64,000 nt of DNA from Stappia sp. MMSF_3263. GTDB lineage: Bacteria > Pseudomonadota > Alphaproteobacteria > Rhizobiales > Stappiaceae. The stretch lies in the NCBI RefSeq assembly GCF_030733745.1, contig NZ_JASHIK010000010.1, positions 122,054-186,053 of the forward strand. The letters run 5' to 3'. A program made the translations under genes and the position numbers. This document shows, piece by piece, positions 1-8,676 of the stretch. The notes beneath the pieces are model-generated. The model was not told the origin of the DNA and made no database searches. It saw only the letters and a program-made list of their open reading frames with translations. Position 1 is the first letter of the stretch. Each line of letters opens with the position of its first letter.

Positions 1-81
1 CTTGAGATCGCGCTCCTTCTCGGAGGAGCTGATCGTCAGGTGGCTGTGCGCCGTGGTCTGGATGCTGTTTGCGATACTCAT
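1..81 (-). CDS. Start of a gene downstream of fliF, cut by the window edge
   Basis: Only the first 27 codons are visible, reading MSIANSIQTTAHSHLTISSS and then EKERDLK. The ATG overlaps the fliF stop codon by four bases (ATGA), so it is translationally coupled to fliF and almost certainly belongs to the flagellar operon. It does not resemble the start of FliG. In several rhizobia a LuxR-type regulator (visN) follows fliF, but nothing in this short stretch can confirm that. Confidence 0.6.
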   Translation of the reverse strand, partial: MSIANSIQTTAHSHLTISSSEKERDLK

Positions 82-1715
82 GCCGCTTCATTCATCCAGC
101 TACGGATGATCCCGACTGCTTCTTTCGGATATTCGTCGATCAGCGCGCCGACCTTTGCGATGGTGGCGACCTGGACCGCGCCCTGCGCCTGGGCCTCTTC
201 CAGCCACTCGATACGCGGCTCGCCGTTCTCGTCGGTCTCGCCTGGCATCGAGCGGTCACCCGACTGGTCGGCCAGCATCGGGCTTTCCAGCGGCTGGCCG
301 TCGGAGCCGAGCAGGACCGGCGCGGCCGGCTCCTCGACCGTGAGGATGCGCTTGATCAGGGGGCGCACCGCGAAGAGCGTCAGCAGCACCGCGATCAGGA
401 ACAGAACGCCCAGCTCGACGAAACGCATCATGTCGGCGCGGGTGAACTCGAACAGACCGGCCTCTTCCTCCGCCAGCACGCTGTTGGGCGCCTGGGCGAA
501 GCGCAGGTTGACCACCTCGACCGTATCGCCGCGGCGCTCGTCGAAGCCGACCGCCGAGCGCACCAGCGTCTCGATCCGCTCCAGCTCTTCCGCCGTGCGC
601 GGCTCGTAGGCGATATCGCCGTTGGCGTCCGGCGCATAGACGCCGTCGACCAGCACTGCCACCGACAGGCGCTTCAACCCGCCGGCTTCGATGGTCTCGG
701 TCTTCACCGACTTGGAGATCTCGAAATTGACGATCTCCTCGTTCTGGTTGGCGATGTCGCGATTGCCGTCCTCGCCGGTCTGCTGGTCGGCCTCGGGCAG
801 CTGGTTGCCGGCGGTCACCGCGCCCCGGCGGCCGATGGTCGAGGAATTCTCTTCCCGTGTCTGCGTCGAGCGCACGACCTGGCCTTCCGGGTCGAAGGTC
901 TCCTGCGTTTCGGAGGTGCGGGTATGGTCGAGCTCCAGCGCGACACGCACCCGCGACCGGCCGACGCCGACCACCGAATTGAGGATCTCCTCGACCTGCG
1001 AGCGCAGCCGCGCTTCCATCGACTGGGTCCGTTCCTGCAGCGAGGAAGCGAGGAAACCTTCGCCTTCCTCGCCCGCGCCGCTGGCCAGCAGTCGGCCGGT
1101 CTCGTCGACGATCGAGACGAAATTCGGCTGCAGCCCCTCGACGGCGGTCGCCACGAGATGCTGGATCGCGCGGATCTGGCCGGGATCGAGCGACCCGCGC
1201 ACGGACAGCGCGATCGAGGCGGATGGCGGCTGGGCATCGCGCTGGAACAGCCGGCGCTCCGGCAGCACCAGGTGAACGCGCGCCGACTTGATGCGGCCGA
1301 TGGAGCGGATGGTGCGGGCGAGCTCGCCTTCGAGCGCCCGGGTGCGATTGATATTCTGGACGAAGCTGGTGGAACCGAGCGTGTCGGCCTTGTCGAAGAT
1401 CTCGTAGCCGACGGATCCGCCGAGCGGCAGGCCCTGTTCGGCAAGGCGCATGCGGACGCGGAACACCTCCTCGTCGGAGACCAGGATCGTCGCGCCGTCG
1501 TTCAGCAGCTCATAAGGCACCGCGAGGCTGTCGAGCTGGGAGACGATTGCGGAGGAATCCTCGAAGGTGAGATCTGTGTAGAGCGGCGTCATCTGCGGCG
1601 CGGTAACGCGCAGCATGATCAAGGCGAACACGCCGACCAGGATTGCCGCGACAGCGCCCATCGCGGCGAGGCGGCCAGGTCCCAGTGCCTTTACAAGATC
1701 CGCAAGTCCGTTCAC
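78..1715 (-). CDS. fliF: Flagellar M-ring protein FliF
   Basis: FliF forms the MS ring in the inner membrane on which the flagellar rotor and export gate are built. The 545-residue product has the usual length and plan. There is an N-terminal membrane segment at about residues 17-38, ring-building periplasmic domains rich in the YscJ/FliF motifs (for example SARVHLVLPERRLFQ), and a second membrane segment at about 432-450. The cytoplasmic tail ends in GIIRSWMNEAA, the part that binds FliG. The stop overlaps the next gene by four bases. It lies in the same orientation as sciP, flgD and fliK, but about 400 bases and a terminator separate it from sciP, so it probably has its own promoter. Confidence 0.97.
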   Translation of the reverse strand: MNGLADLVKALGPGRLAAMGAVAAILVGVFALIMLRVTAPQMTPLYTDLTFEDSSAIVSQLDSLAVPYELLNDGATILVSDEEVFRVRMRLAEQGLPLGGSVGYEIFDKADTLGSTSFVQNINRTRALEGELARTIRSIGRIKSARVHLVLPERRLFQRDAQPPSASIALSVRGSLDPGQIRAIQHLVATAVEGLQPNFVSIVDETGRLLASGAGEEGEGFLASSLQERTQSMEARLRSQVEEILNSVVGVGRSRVRVALELDHTRTSETQETFDPEGQVVRSTQTREENSSTIGRRGAVTAGNQLPEADQQTGEDGNRDIANQNEEIVNFEISKSVKTETIEAGGLKRLSVAVLVDGVYAPDANGDIAYEPRTAEELERIETLVRSAVGFDERRGDTVEVVNLRFAQAPNSVLAEEEAGLFEFTRADMMRFVELGVLFLIAVLLTLFAVRPLIKRILTVEEPAAPVLLGSDGQPLESPMLADQSGDRSMPGETDENGEPRIEWLEEAQAQGAVQVATIAKVGALIDEYPKEAVGIIRSWMNEAA

Positions 1716-2044
1716 GTGCCACCCGTTCGATGCTCTTGGAAAGAACCGTTTGAGACCGGGCCACCCGGGAAAGCCCTGGGGATGAGGGGATGGAAAAAGG
1801 CGCCCCCGGATGGCCGGTAGGCAAAATTTGCCCGCCAGATGGTAAACAAGGTGTTAACGCGCGTTAGCAAATGGTGAAAACGGCTGTTTTCCGCCGAAAA
1901 TCATTGGCGAAATGCGACCGGAACCCGGCAAGATTGACCGGCCTCGTTAACCTTTCCTGAAACGTCGACGAGTCGCGCCGCACGGATCCCGGCCAGGCGC
2001 CGCCGTGGGCGTCGTGCGCGACGAGGCCCGGGGCGCGGCAAACG
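1716..2044. other. Intergenic stretch upstream of fliF
   Basis: About 330 bases without a credible gene. It must carry the fliF promoter on the minus strand. A TTAA-N6-TTAG pair lies at 1854-1867 and a lone TTAACC at 1946, which recalls CtrA half-sites, but the six-base spacing is wrong for the TTAA-N7-TTAA consensus. I see no clear sigma-54 element. Confidence 0.4.
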
Positions 2045-2072
2045 CAAAAAGGCCGGCTTGAGGGCCGGCCTT
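2045..2072 (-). terminator. Rho-independent terminator of sciP
   Basis: A perfect nine-base stem (AAGGCCGGC at 2049-2057 pairing with 2064-2072) encloses a six-base loop. On the minus strand it is followed by a T run complementary to the A tract at 2046-2050. It sits about 50 bases after the sciP stop. Confidence 0.85.
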
Positions 2073-2122
2073 GCGTCATGTTCGAGGATCTGCGGAACTG
2101 TTCGGGCGGGGAAGCTTGCCGA

Positions 2123-2398
2123 TCAGTTCCGGTATTGCTGCACGCGGGTCGCGCGCAGGCCGGCAAGACCATGCCGATCGATGGAACTCTGCCAGGAGAG
2201 GAATTCCTCAACGGTCAGCGTATACCGCTTGCAGGCTTCGTCCAGGGACAGCAGTCCGCCACGCACGGCGGCCACCACCTCTGCCTTTCGCCTGATTACC
2301 CATCGCCTCGTTGATACCGGAGGAAGATCGGCAATCGTAAGCGGCGACCCGTCAGGGCCGATAACATATTTGACACGCGCACTCGCTCGGTCGGTCAT
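2123..2398 (-). CDS. sciP: CtrA inhibitor SciP (DUF1153)
   Basis: SciP is a small alphaproteobacterial protein that binds the cell-cycle regulator CtrA and blocks its activation of flagellar and other G1 genes. The 91-residue product carries the nearly invariant family core, including VKYVIGPDGSPLTIADLPP, TRRWVIRRKAEVVAAVRGGL and LTVEEFLSWQ, and ends in the typical QQYRN. The helix-turn-helix-like middle (about residues 32-62) is intact. It lies between fliF and flgD with its own terminator and a CtrA-like box upstream. This suggests a monocistronic unit that is itself under CtrA control, as in Caulobacter. The regulation is inference; the identity is secure. Confidence 0.95.
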   Translation of the reverse strand: MTDRASARVKYVIGPDGSPLTIADLPPVSTRRWVIRRKAEVVAAVRGGLLSLDEACKRYTLTVEEFLSWQSSIDRHGLAGLRATRVQQYRN

Positions 2399-2451
2399 TG
2401 TACACTCACACTCAACATGACCACGTTGACTATGAATGTAACTGTTTGGCT

Positions 2452-2466
2452 TTAAAATTTGCCTAA
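2452..2466 (-). promoter_or_regulatory. Candidate CtrA box upstream of sciP
   Basis: Read on the minus strand, the site is TTAG-GCAAATT-TTAA. This is one mismatch from the full CtrA consensus TTAA-N7-TTAA with exactly seven spacer bases. It lies 54 bases upstream of the sciP start in an AT-richer stretch, a suitable place for a promoter. Confidence 0.5.
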
Positions 2467-2591
2467 GCCCAAAGCAACAATTCGGTAAGAATTGGAACGA
2501 CTCAGAAAACCTTTCGACAGTCGTAAAGCGAGGAAAACATTGGGCTAGGCGATACTGCGCCGGTTTCGCAAATTGGGAACCGGGACGGTCG

Positions 2592-2640
2592 GAAAAAAAA
2601 TAAACCGGCGACGACAGGTTTTCCTGTCCGCGCCGGTTTG
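2592..2640 (-). terminator. Strong terminator of the fliK-flgD unit
   Basis: A long hairpin has an outer stem AAACCGGCG (2602-2610 with 2631-2639) and an inner stem GACAGG/CCTGTC. On the minus strand it is followed by an uninterrupted run of eight Ts (the As at 2593-2600). It lies just downstream of the flgD stop and separates that unit from sciP. Confidence 0.9.
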
Positions 2641-2686
2641 TCGCCAGTCCCCCGGAGCAGCGGCCTTGGCCGCGCCCCCGCGACCG

Positions 2687-3355
2687 CTACGAGGTCGAAT
2701 TCACGGAAATCACCGCGCTGGCCGGGATACGGACGCCGCCCACGGTCAGGACCGCGCCGGACGAGGTGAACTCGATGCCCTCGACCGTTCCCGAGACTTC
2801 GGTCGCGACCGGAATGCTCGGATTGCCCTTCTCGTCGTAGCGTCCGATAGAGATCGTGTAGTTGCCCTCAGGCGCTGCGGACCCTGCTGTGGTGGTCCCG
2901 TCCCAGGTATAGGCATTGCGCCCCGACGACAGGTCGGCATCGGCTGTGTAGATCACCGCGCCGAGCTCGTTGCGGATCTCGATCTTCGCCTTGCCGGAGC
3001 TGGGGGAATCGTAGGTCCAGTTCGCCTCGCCGTCGGAAAGCTGCGTGGTGGCACCGGAGGCCACCACATTGGTGCCCAGATAGCTGACATAGCTCGACGC
3101 CGTCGTCGCCGCCATGACGCCCAGCAGGTCGCCAAGCTGATCGTTCGTCTTGATCTGCTGTTCGACCGAGGAATACTGAACCAGCTGCTCCGTGTATTTC
3201 GATGAATCCATCGGGTCGAGCGGATCCTGGTTCTTGATCTGCGTCGTCAGGATCGACAGGAACAGCTCGTAATTGTTCGACAGCGCCGACATCGACGTGA
3301 TCGAGGATCCCGATCCCGCCGAACCGCTACCGCCTGTAATGCCGCTTGTCGTCAT
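2687..3355 (-). CDS. flgD: Flagellar hook-capping protein FlgD
   Basis: FlgD caps the growing hook and guides assembly of FlgE subunits outside the cell. The 222-residue product has the diagnostic N-terminal signature FLSILTTQIKNQDPLDP at about residues 32-48, followed by EQLVQYSSVEQQIKTNDQL. A beta-rich central part carries the FlgD immunoglobulin-like fold (WTYDSPSSGKAKIEI ... GNYTISIGRYDEKG). Length is normal. It follows fliK by 57 bases on the same strand and ends at a strong terminator, so fliK-flgD looks like a hook-assembly transcription unit. Confidence 0.95.
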   Translation of the reverse strand: MTTSGITGGSGSAGSGSSITSMSALSNNYELFLSILTTQIKNQDPLDPMDSSKYTEQLVQYSSVEQQIKTNDQLGDLLGVMAATTASSYVSYLGTNVVASGATTQLSDGEANWTYDSPSSGKAKIEIRNELGAVIYTADADLSSGRNAYTWDGTTTAGSAAPEGNYTISIGRYDEKGNPSIPVATEVSGTVEGIEFTSSGAVLTVGGVRIPASAVISVNSTS

Positions 3356-3412
3356 CGCATTCTACTCCTGCCAGGGGCTGGCGACTGACGCCTGCCCCGC
3401 CCCTGAACCGGG

Positions 3413-6157
3413 CTAGATCTGGATATCGAGGGCGCCGCTGGCGCCGCTCACATAGGCCCGTGCCGCTGCCATCGGCAGCGTGTCGCCGTCCTCCTTCTGG
3501 AGGACACCGCCTTCTCCAGGCTGCGAGGAGCGGCCATCGCCCCCCTCGCCCCGGTCGAAAGCCGTGGAACCGTTCTGGTTCATCAGCGACATCTCCAGTC
3601 CTGCATTTTCCAGCTTCAGGCCGGCGGCATCGAGTGCCCTTTCCAGCCCGCGCTGGTCGCGCAGGAACATGTCCAGTGTCTCGCTGCGCTCGACGGCGAG
3701 ATGCGCTCTCACCGTTCCGTCCCGCGAGACCTTCAATTCAACGTCGACCCGGCCGAGCTCGGGCGGGTCCATACGGATCTGGAAGCGCGTTTGCCCCTTC
3801 TGGGCAAACCTGGCGACTTCCGCCGCCAGATGTGCGCTTGCCACTGCCGCGTTCTGCGGAAGTGCCGCCGTCGATCCGCGAATGGCGGCGGTCGAAACAC
3901 TGGCCTGCGCCTCGGCGCGGGCAATCTCTGTCAGGCCGTTGAAGGGATCGCTCCCCTCTCCCTGGCTCGCATCGCCCTCCGCCATGGCGGCGGCGAAGGC
4001 GAGAGCAGCCGCGCTCACGCCGGGGCGCTGGATCTCGATCGGCTGGGGCGCGGCCGCCTGCGGCGCCGAGGTTCCCGCCGGCTTGCTGCTGCCTTCGCGC
4101 GCGGCGCCGGCGCCCTCACCGTCCTGTACGGGCGTGCCGGTCGTCGCCTCTTCGACGGCCTGCGCGTAGTCAAGCTCGCTCGTGCGGGCGGCGGCCGAAG
4201 CCGCGCCGCGCGGCAGGACGTTCCCAACCTGGCCGGTCAGCGCCGACATGGCCTGGCCGCTGGCAACCGGCGTGCCCTGCTCCCGCGAGACCGTCCCGGT
4301 CCGGCCGGCCGCGGCTGCGTCATCCGCCACCGTGCTGGTCGTGATGCTGATATCCATGTCGCCTGCCGGAACGACCGCGCCCGCAAGGGCGCTCGCCGGA
4401 GCCATCCCGGACACCGACAGCTTGCCGGCAACCGTTGCATCCGGCGCCGGTCGGATATTTGTGCCGGCGGCCGCGCTGGCAGCCGCATCCGTGGTCGGGG
4501 TTGCCCCCGCCCGAGCCGGATCAGCGGCTGCATCGGGGTGCTTCGCTGCCGTTCCCGGCGCCTCGCCCGGCAAGGCGCCGGCATCGGCATCGGCCGTCAT
4601 GGCGAGAGCCTGGTCGCCCCCGGCCCGAACACCGATGCCCTGGTTTTTCGCAATCAGGCTTTCCGCGCCCTGGCGTCCGGGAAGCAGATCCTGGACGCTG
4701 CCTGCCTGCGGCTGCGAGGCGGCGCGCACGGACGCCTCCGCCCCGGTCGCGGCTTCGCCGGTGCCGGGTCCGCCAGTCCCGGAGAAGGCAGCCCCGTCCG
4801 TTTCCGTCGCCGGAACGCCTGTAACCGTCGCGACAAGCGAAGCGCCTGCGGTTTGCATCGGATCGGGTCCGGCACTCGTTCCCGCTGTCGCAGGAGCGCT
4901 ACCAGTCCGCATGGCGGCCGAGCCGTCCTGGCCCTCGATACCGCTCGCCACCCTAGCCGGCCCGCCGGAGCGCTCGGTCGCGGTCGACGTGCCGGCACCG
5001 GTTGCGAGCGTTGCCTCGATGGTATTCCCACCAGGCCGGGCAACGGCCGCGGAAAGAGTTTCATAAGACAGGCTCGCGCCGGCCGATCCGGCAACCGCCG
5101 CGCCAGCGCCCGTCGTACCGGCACCGCTCGCATCGTTGCCGGCCAAAGCGGCTCCCGCCTGTATCTCGCCCGCCTGCAGCGTCATGGTCCGGGCTGCTTG
5201 CGCGGCGGCATCGTCGGACGCCGGCGAGGTCGCCGCCTTCGTCACCGCTCCGGCGACTGTCTGTGAATTCCCATCAGCTTCTGCGGCAAAGGCAAGACCG
5301 TCAGCCAAGCCGCCCGCGACCTTCGCCGACAGTGAGGCGCTGGTGGAGGGAAGACCGGACCTGTCGCCATCGTTCGAGGCAATTTCCGCTGGCGCCGTGC
5401 CCGTGCCCGGCACGGCGGGCTGCGTCAAAGCGCTCCCGGTTCCCACAGCACCGGACCCCCTGGTTGAGGATCCGCTCGACGCGCTTCCGGCGGTCGAAGT
5501 TCCGCCTTCCACGGCACCGGACACGCCCTCAGTGGCGCCGAGGGCTGCCTGCGCGGACAGCGCGGTTGAAAATCTCGTCCCTGCCGGAGTGTCGGTCAGG
5601 GTGGTCGAGGCCTGGCCTCCGGCCGCGATCATGCCCGAAAGGATGCCGGCAAGGCCCGCGGGAATGCCCGTCTGCGCCGCGACGCCGAGTGTCGTGCCCG
5701 CCGCACTGCCATCCACGGCAAGATCGGTTGTCAGTTGTTCCCCCGCGCCCTCGCCCGTCAGCGCACCGGCAATGACGCCCTCGCTCGCCCGGACGGCATC
5801 GGCGAACCATCCGTGCGGCGCCACTGCCGCCAGCGGCCCGGCCTCGATATCCAGCTGGACGAGCATGCTCGCATCCACATGCAGCTCGCGCAGGCCGGCA
5901 AGGGGAATGCCGCCACGCCCTGCAAAGCCCTGTGAAGACGCGCTGTCGCCGGCCGTGGTCCGCATGCCAGCCGTCACCGCACCCAGGTCGAGCGCGAACA
6001 TCGACGGCGTCCCGGCCATCAGCCCGGCGCCGGTCGCCCGACCGGCAACCTGGCTCCCGGCCTGACCGGCAAGGCCTGCCACGCTTGCCGGGAAACTGGA
6101 CACTGGATTGGCGAGGATCACGCGTCTCTCCGATTTCTCTGTCGCCTGCCCCGTCAT
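3413..6157 (-). CDS. fliK: Flagellar hook-length control protein FliK
   Basis: FliK measures hook length and switches the export apparatus from hook to filament substrates. The C-terminal hook domain is clear (DPPELGRVDVEL, then VRAHLAVE and LRDQRGLERALDAAGL, at about residues 800-880). The preceding 700 residues are low-complexity Ala/Gly/Thr/Ser sequence, as expected for the molecular-ruler part. The open frame extends to 6460, but its first 101 codons are rich in Arg and Cys and look non-coding. I place the start at the ATG at 6157 (MTGQATEKSER), giving 914 residues, which is long for FliK. The ribosome-binding site there is weak, so the start is uncertain. Confidence 0.88.
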   Translation of the reverse strand: MTGQATEKSERRVILANPVSSFPASVAGLAGQAGSQVAGRATGAGLMAGTPSMFALDLGAVTAGMRTTAGDSASSQGFAGRGGIPLAGLRELHVDASMLVQLDIEAGPLAAVAPHGWFADAVRASEGVIAGALTGEGAGEQLTTDLAVDGSAAGTTLGVAAQTGIPAGLAGILSGMIAAGGQASTTLTDTPAGTRFSTALSAQAALGATEGVSGAVEGGTSTAGSASSGSSTRGSGAVGTGSALTQPAVPGTGTAPAEIASNDGDRSGLPSTSASLSAKVAGGLADGLAFAAEADGNSQTVAGAVTKAATSPASDDAAAQAARTMTLQAGEIQAGAALAGNDASGAGTTGAGAAVAGSAGASLSYETLSAAVARPGGNTIEATLATGAGTSTATERSGGPARVASGIEGQDGSAAMRTGSAPATAGTSAGPDPMQTAGASLVATVTGVPATETDGAAFSGTGGPGTGEAATGAEASVRAASQPQAGSVQDLLPGRQGAESLIAKNQGIGVRAGGDQALAMTADADAGALPGEAPGTAAKHPDAAADPARAGATPTTDAAASAAAGTNIRPAPDATVAGKLSVSGMAPASALAGAVVPAGDMDISITTSTVADDAAAAGRTGTVSREQGTPVASGQAMSALTGQVGNVLPRGAASAAARTSELDYAQAVEEATTGTPVQDGEGAGAAREGSSKPAGTSAPQAAAPQPIEIQRPGVSAAALAFAAAMAEGDASQGEGSDPFNGLTEIARAEAQASVSTAAIRGSTAALPQNAAVASAHLAAEVARFAQKGQTRFQIRMDPPELGRVDVELKVSRDGTVRAHLAVERSETLDMFLRDQRGLERALDAAGLKLENAGLEMSLMNQNGSTAFDRGEGGDGRSSQPGEGGVLQKEDGDTLPMAAARAYVSGASGALDIQI

Positions 6158-6665
6158 CCGGATTGCGCAGGCCACTCTTCCGCCAATCTTGTCAGCAAAT
6201 GCCGGGCCAACATGAAAAATGGCGGAAAACAGCGAATGTGGAAGAGAGCCCCCTTGTCTCCGGCCAGGCAATTTCTCACATACCGGGTAAACATTGCCGA
6301 GACCGGTAAGCTTTGCCGGGCGAGGACTGCACGATGCGCGTTGCCTTGAGCGCACCCTTTTCCTTTGCCCGGCCGATCCGCTATAGTCGCGCGCAACAGA
6401 TGCGGGCTGCCAGACACGGGACCGGTCGCGTCCCCCAGCAAACCGTCCGCGCACCGGCACGGTGTCGCCAGGGCGACCGGCAACGGATCGGACGCGACAG
6501 GGCCGGATATCGCAACGGCAGGATCAGCCAGGAGCCGAGAATGGCAGGGGCGACGACGGCAGGCACGGCAACGGCCGGCATCCGGAGCCGACCAGGCGCG
6601 GAAACGCGTCGCCGGACAGGCCATCGGCCGGCACCGCAAGCAAACAGGACCGCAAGGTGACAGGC
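6158..6665. other. Divergent intergenic region between fliK and mnmA
   Basis: About 500 bases between two divergent units. Open frames cross it in several phases but none has convincing codon or family character. A TATAGT at 6382-6387 could be a -10 element for mnmA, but I find no good -35 partner at the right distance. Confidence 0.3.
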
Positions 6666-7853
6666 ATGCTCAACAGTCTCGATATCCCGAAGCGGCCACA
6701 GGACACGCGTGTCGTCGTCGCCATGTCGGGCGGTGTCGATTCCTCCGTCGTGGCCGGGCTGATGAAGCGGGAAGGCTATGACGTCATCGGCGTCACGCTA
6801 CAACTCTACGATCACGGCGAGGCGGTGCATCGCGCCGGCGCGTGCTGTGCCGGACAGGACATCCAGGACGCCCGGCGGGTGGCCGAGCGTCTGGGCATTC
6901 CCCACTACGTGCTCGACTATGAAGACCGCTTCCGCGAGAAGGTGATCGAGCGGTTCGCCGAGAGCTATATCGCCGGAGAGACGCCGATCCCCTGCGTCGC
7001 CTGCAACCAGACGGTCAAGTTCTCGGACCTTCTGGAAACCGCACGCACGCTCGGCGCCGACGTGCTCGCCACCGGCCACTACGTGCGCTCCCGTCTGATT
7101 GATGGTCACAGGGCCATGTTCCGGCCGGTCGACCTCGACCGCGACCAGAGCTATTTCCTCTTCGCCACCACGCCGGACCAGCTCGATTTCCTGCGCTTTC
7201 CCCTCGGCGGCATGACCAAGCCCGAGACCCGTGAGCTTGCCCGCGAGTTCGGCCTGTCCGTTGCGGAAAAGCAGGACAGCCAGGACATCTGCTTCGTGCC
7301 GCAGGGCAAGTATGCCGACGTGATCGAGCGGCTGAAGCCGAATGCCGCCGAGCCCGGCGATGTCGTTCATGTCGACGGCCGCGTGCTCGGCACCCACCAG
7401 GGCATCATCCACTACACGATCGGCCAGCGTCGCGGTATCGGCATCGCCACCGGCGAGCCGCTCTACGTGGTGCGCCTCAACGCGGAAGCCCGCCAGGTCG
7501 TCGTCGGCCCGCGCGAGGCACTCGGCACCCGCGAGATTGTCCTGCGCGACGTCAACTGGATCGGCCCCGGCAGTCTTGCCGACATCCCCGCCTCCGGCCT
7601 TGAGCTGCACGCCAAGGTCCGCTCGACCCGGCCGCCGAAGCCCGCCATCCTGCGGCTTGTCGACGGCGTCGCCATGCTCGACCTTGTCGACGGCGAAACG
7701 GGCGTCGCACCCGGCCAGGCCTGCGTCTTCTTCGACGATGACGGCGATGGCGGACGGGTGCTCGGCGGTGGCTGGATCGGCCGCACCATTCCCTCCGGCG
7801 CCGGCCTTGGCGCCAACGAGACAACACAAGCACGCGTGGTGGCAACACTCTGA
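6666..7853 (+). CDS. mnmA: tRNA-specific 2-thiouridylase MnmA
   Basis: MnmA thiolates U34 in the wobble position of Lys, Glu and Gln tRNAs. The 395-residue product begins [20 protein letters not shown]. The PP-loop ATP-pyrophosphatase motif SGGVDSS follows at about residues 20-26. The nucleophilic Cys is in [10 protein letters not shown] and the second catalytic Cys in [13 protein letters not shown]. The motif TIGQRRG marks the central domain, and the C-terminal beta barrel is complete. The longer upstream frame is not supported: an AAGGTG-like ribosome site lies just before this ATG. The stop (TGA) shares its A with the ATG of the next gene. Confidence 0.97.
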   Translation: MLNSLDIPKRPQDTRVVVAMSGGVDSSVVAGLMKREGYDVIGVTLQLYDHGEAVHRAGACCAGQDIQDARRVAERLGIPHYVLDYEDRFREKVIERFAESYIAGETPIPCVACNQTVKFSDLLETARTLGADVLATGHYVRSRLIDGHRAMFRPVDLDRDQSYFLFATTPDQLDFLRFPLGGMTKPETRELAREFGLSVAEKQDSQDICFVPQGKYADVIERLKPNAAEPGDVVHVDGRVLGTHQGIIHYTIGQRRGIGIATGEPLYVVRLNAEARQVVVGPREALGTREIVLRDVNWIGPGSLADIPASGLELHAKVRSTRPPKPAILRLVDGVAMLDLVDGETGVAPGQACVFFDDDGDGGRVLGGGWIGRTIPSGAGLGANETTQARVVATL

Positions 7854-8554
7854 TGGCCGTTGAGTTCTTTCCTGTCAGCCGTATTCGCCGCCTGTTCGAC
7901 AAGCTCCTGCGCCGCCTCGGCATCGGTGGCCGCGACGGGCTATCGCCCGCCAGCGCGGTCGAGAGTGCCTATGCCCGCTGGGCTCCTGTCTATGACTGGG
8001 TCTTCACCGCGCCGCTCATCGCCGGCCAGCGCGCCGCCGCAAGGGAAGCGAACCGCCACGCCGGAGAACTGGTCGAGGTCGGGGTCGGCACCGGCCTGTC
8101 GCTGCCGCTTTACGATCCGTCGCTGTCGATCACCGGCATCGACCTGTCGAAGCCCATGCTGGCGCGCGCCCGCGACCGGATCCGCCGCAAGAAGCTGAAG
8201 AATGTCGCCGCCTTGCGGGCCATGGACGCCTCGCAAATGGACTTCCAGGACGCCCGCTTCGACATCGCCACGGTGATGTATGTGGTCAGCGTGGTCCCGG
8301 ACCCGGCAGCCGTGCTCAAGGAACTGGAACGCGTCGTGCGCCCGGGCGGCACGGTCATCATCGTCAACCATTTCGCATCCGAACGCGGTGTGCTCGCCGC
8401 CATCGAGCGCTTTCTCGCCCGCTTCGCCGAGAACCTCGGCTGGGATCCGCTCTTCCCCCGCGAAAAGGTGCTGGCCAACACCTCCATGGTGCTGGAGAGC
8501 GAGAGCCGTCACGGTCCCTTCGGCCTCTTCACCATGATGGTCTTCCGCCGCTAG
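7853..8554 (+). CDS. PmtA-like SAM-dependent phospholipid N-methyltransferase
   Basis: A class I methyltransferase of 233 residues. Motif I is VEVGVGTGLSLPLY (about residues 74-87), motif II is ITGIDLSKPM, and the post-motif region ends RVVRPGGTVIIVNHF. The YARWAPVYDWVF segment and the closing GPFGLFTMMVFRR are typical of bacterial phosphatidylethanolamine N-methyltransferases of the PmtA type, which make phosphatidylcholine from PE in rhizobia and relatives. It is translationally coupled to mnmA, an unrelated function, and ends at a terminator. A generic small-molecule or quinone methyltransferase remains possible. Confidence 0.7.
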   Translation: MAVEFFPVSRIRRLFDKLLRRLGIGGRDGLSPASAVESAYARWAPVYDWVFTAPLIAGQRAAAREANRHAGELVEVGVGTGLSLPLYDPSLSITGIDLSKPMLARARDRIRRKKLKNVAALRAMDASQMDFQDARFDIATVMYVVSVVPDPAAVLKELERVVRPGGTVIIVNHFASERGVLAAIERFLARFAENLGWDPLFPREKVLANTSMVLESESRHGPFGLFTMMVFRR

Positions 8555-8600
8555 GGGTTGGACCCGGCCAGCGCCTCCCCGCAGGCGCCGAAACGCAGAC

Positions 8601-8630
8601 GGCCCGGGATCGCTCCCGGGCCTTTCTTTT
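8601..8630 (+). terminator. Terminator of the mnmA operon
   Basis: The stem GGCCCGGGA (8601-8609) pairs perfectly with TCCCGGGCC (8614-8622) around a four-base loop. TTTCTTTT follows on the plus strand. The site also lies at the end of the convergent minus-strand gene. Confidence 0.9.
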
Positions 8631-8676
8631 GTGTTCGGATGCGGAACGAGTCGCCTCGAGGCTGGCCCGTCTCGTC

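Noticed and set aside
1854..1867. TTAA-N6-TTAG as a CtrA site before fliF
   Set aside because: The spacing is six, not seven, and it lies about 140 bases from the start.
6158..6460. N-terminal extension of FliK by 101 residues
   Set aside because: The added sequence is Arg/Cys-rich and unlike the acidic low-complexity FliK ruler region.
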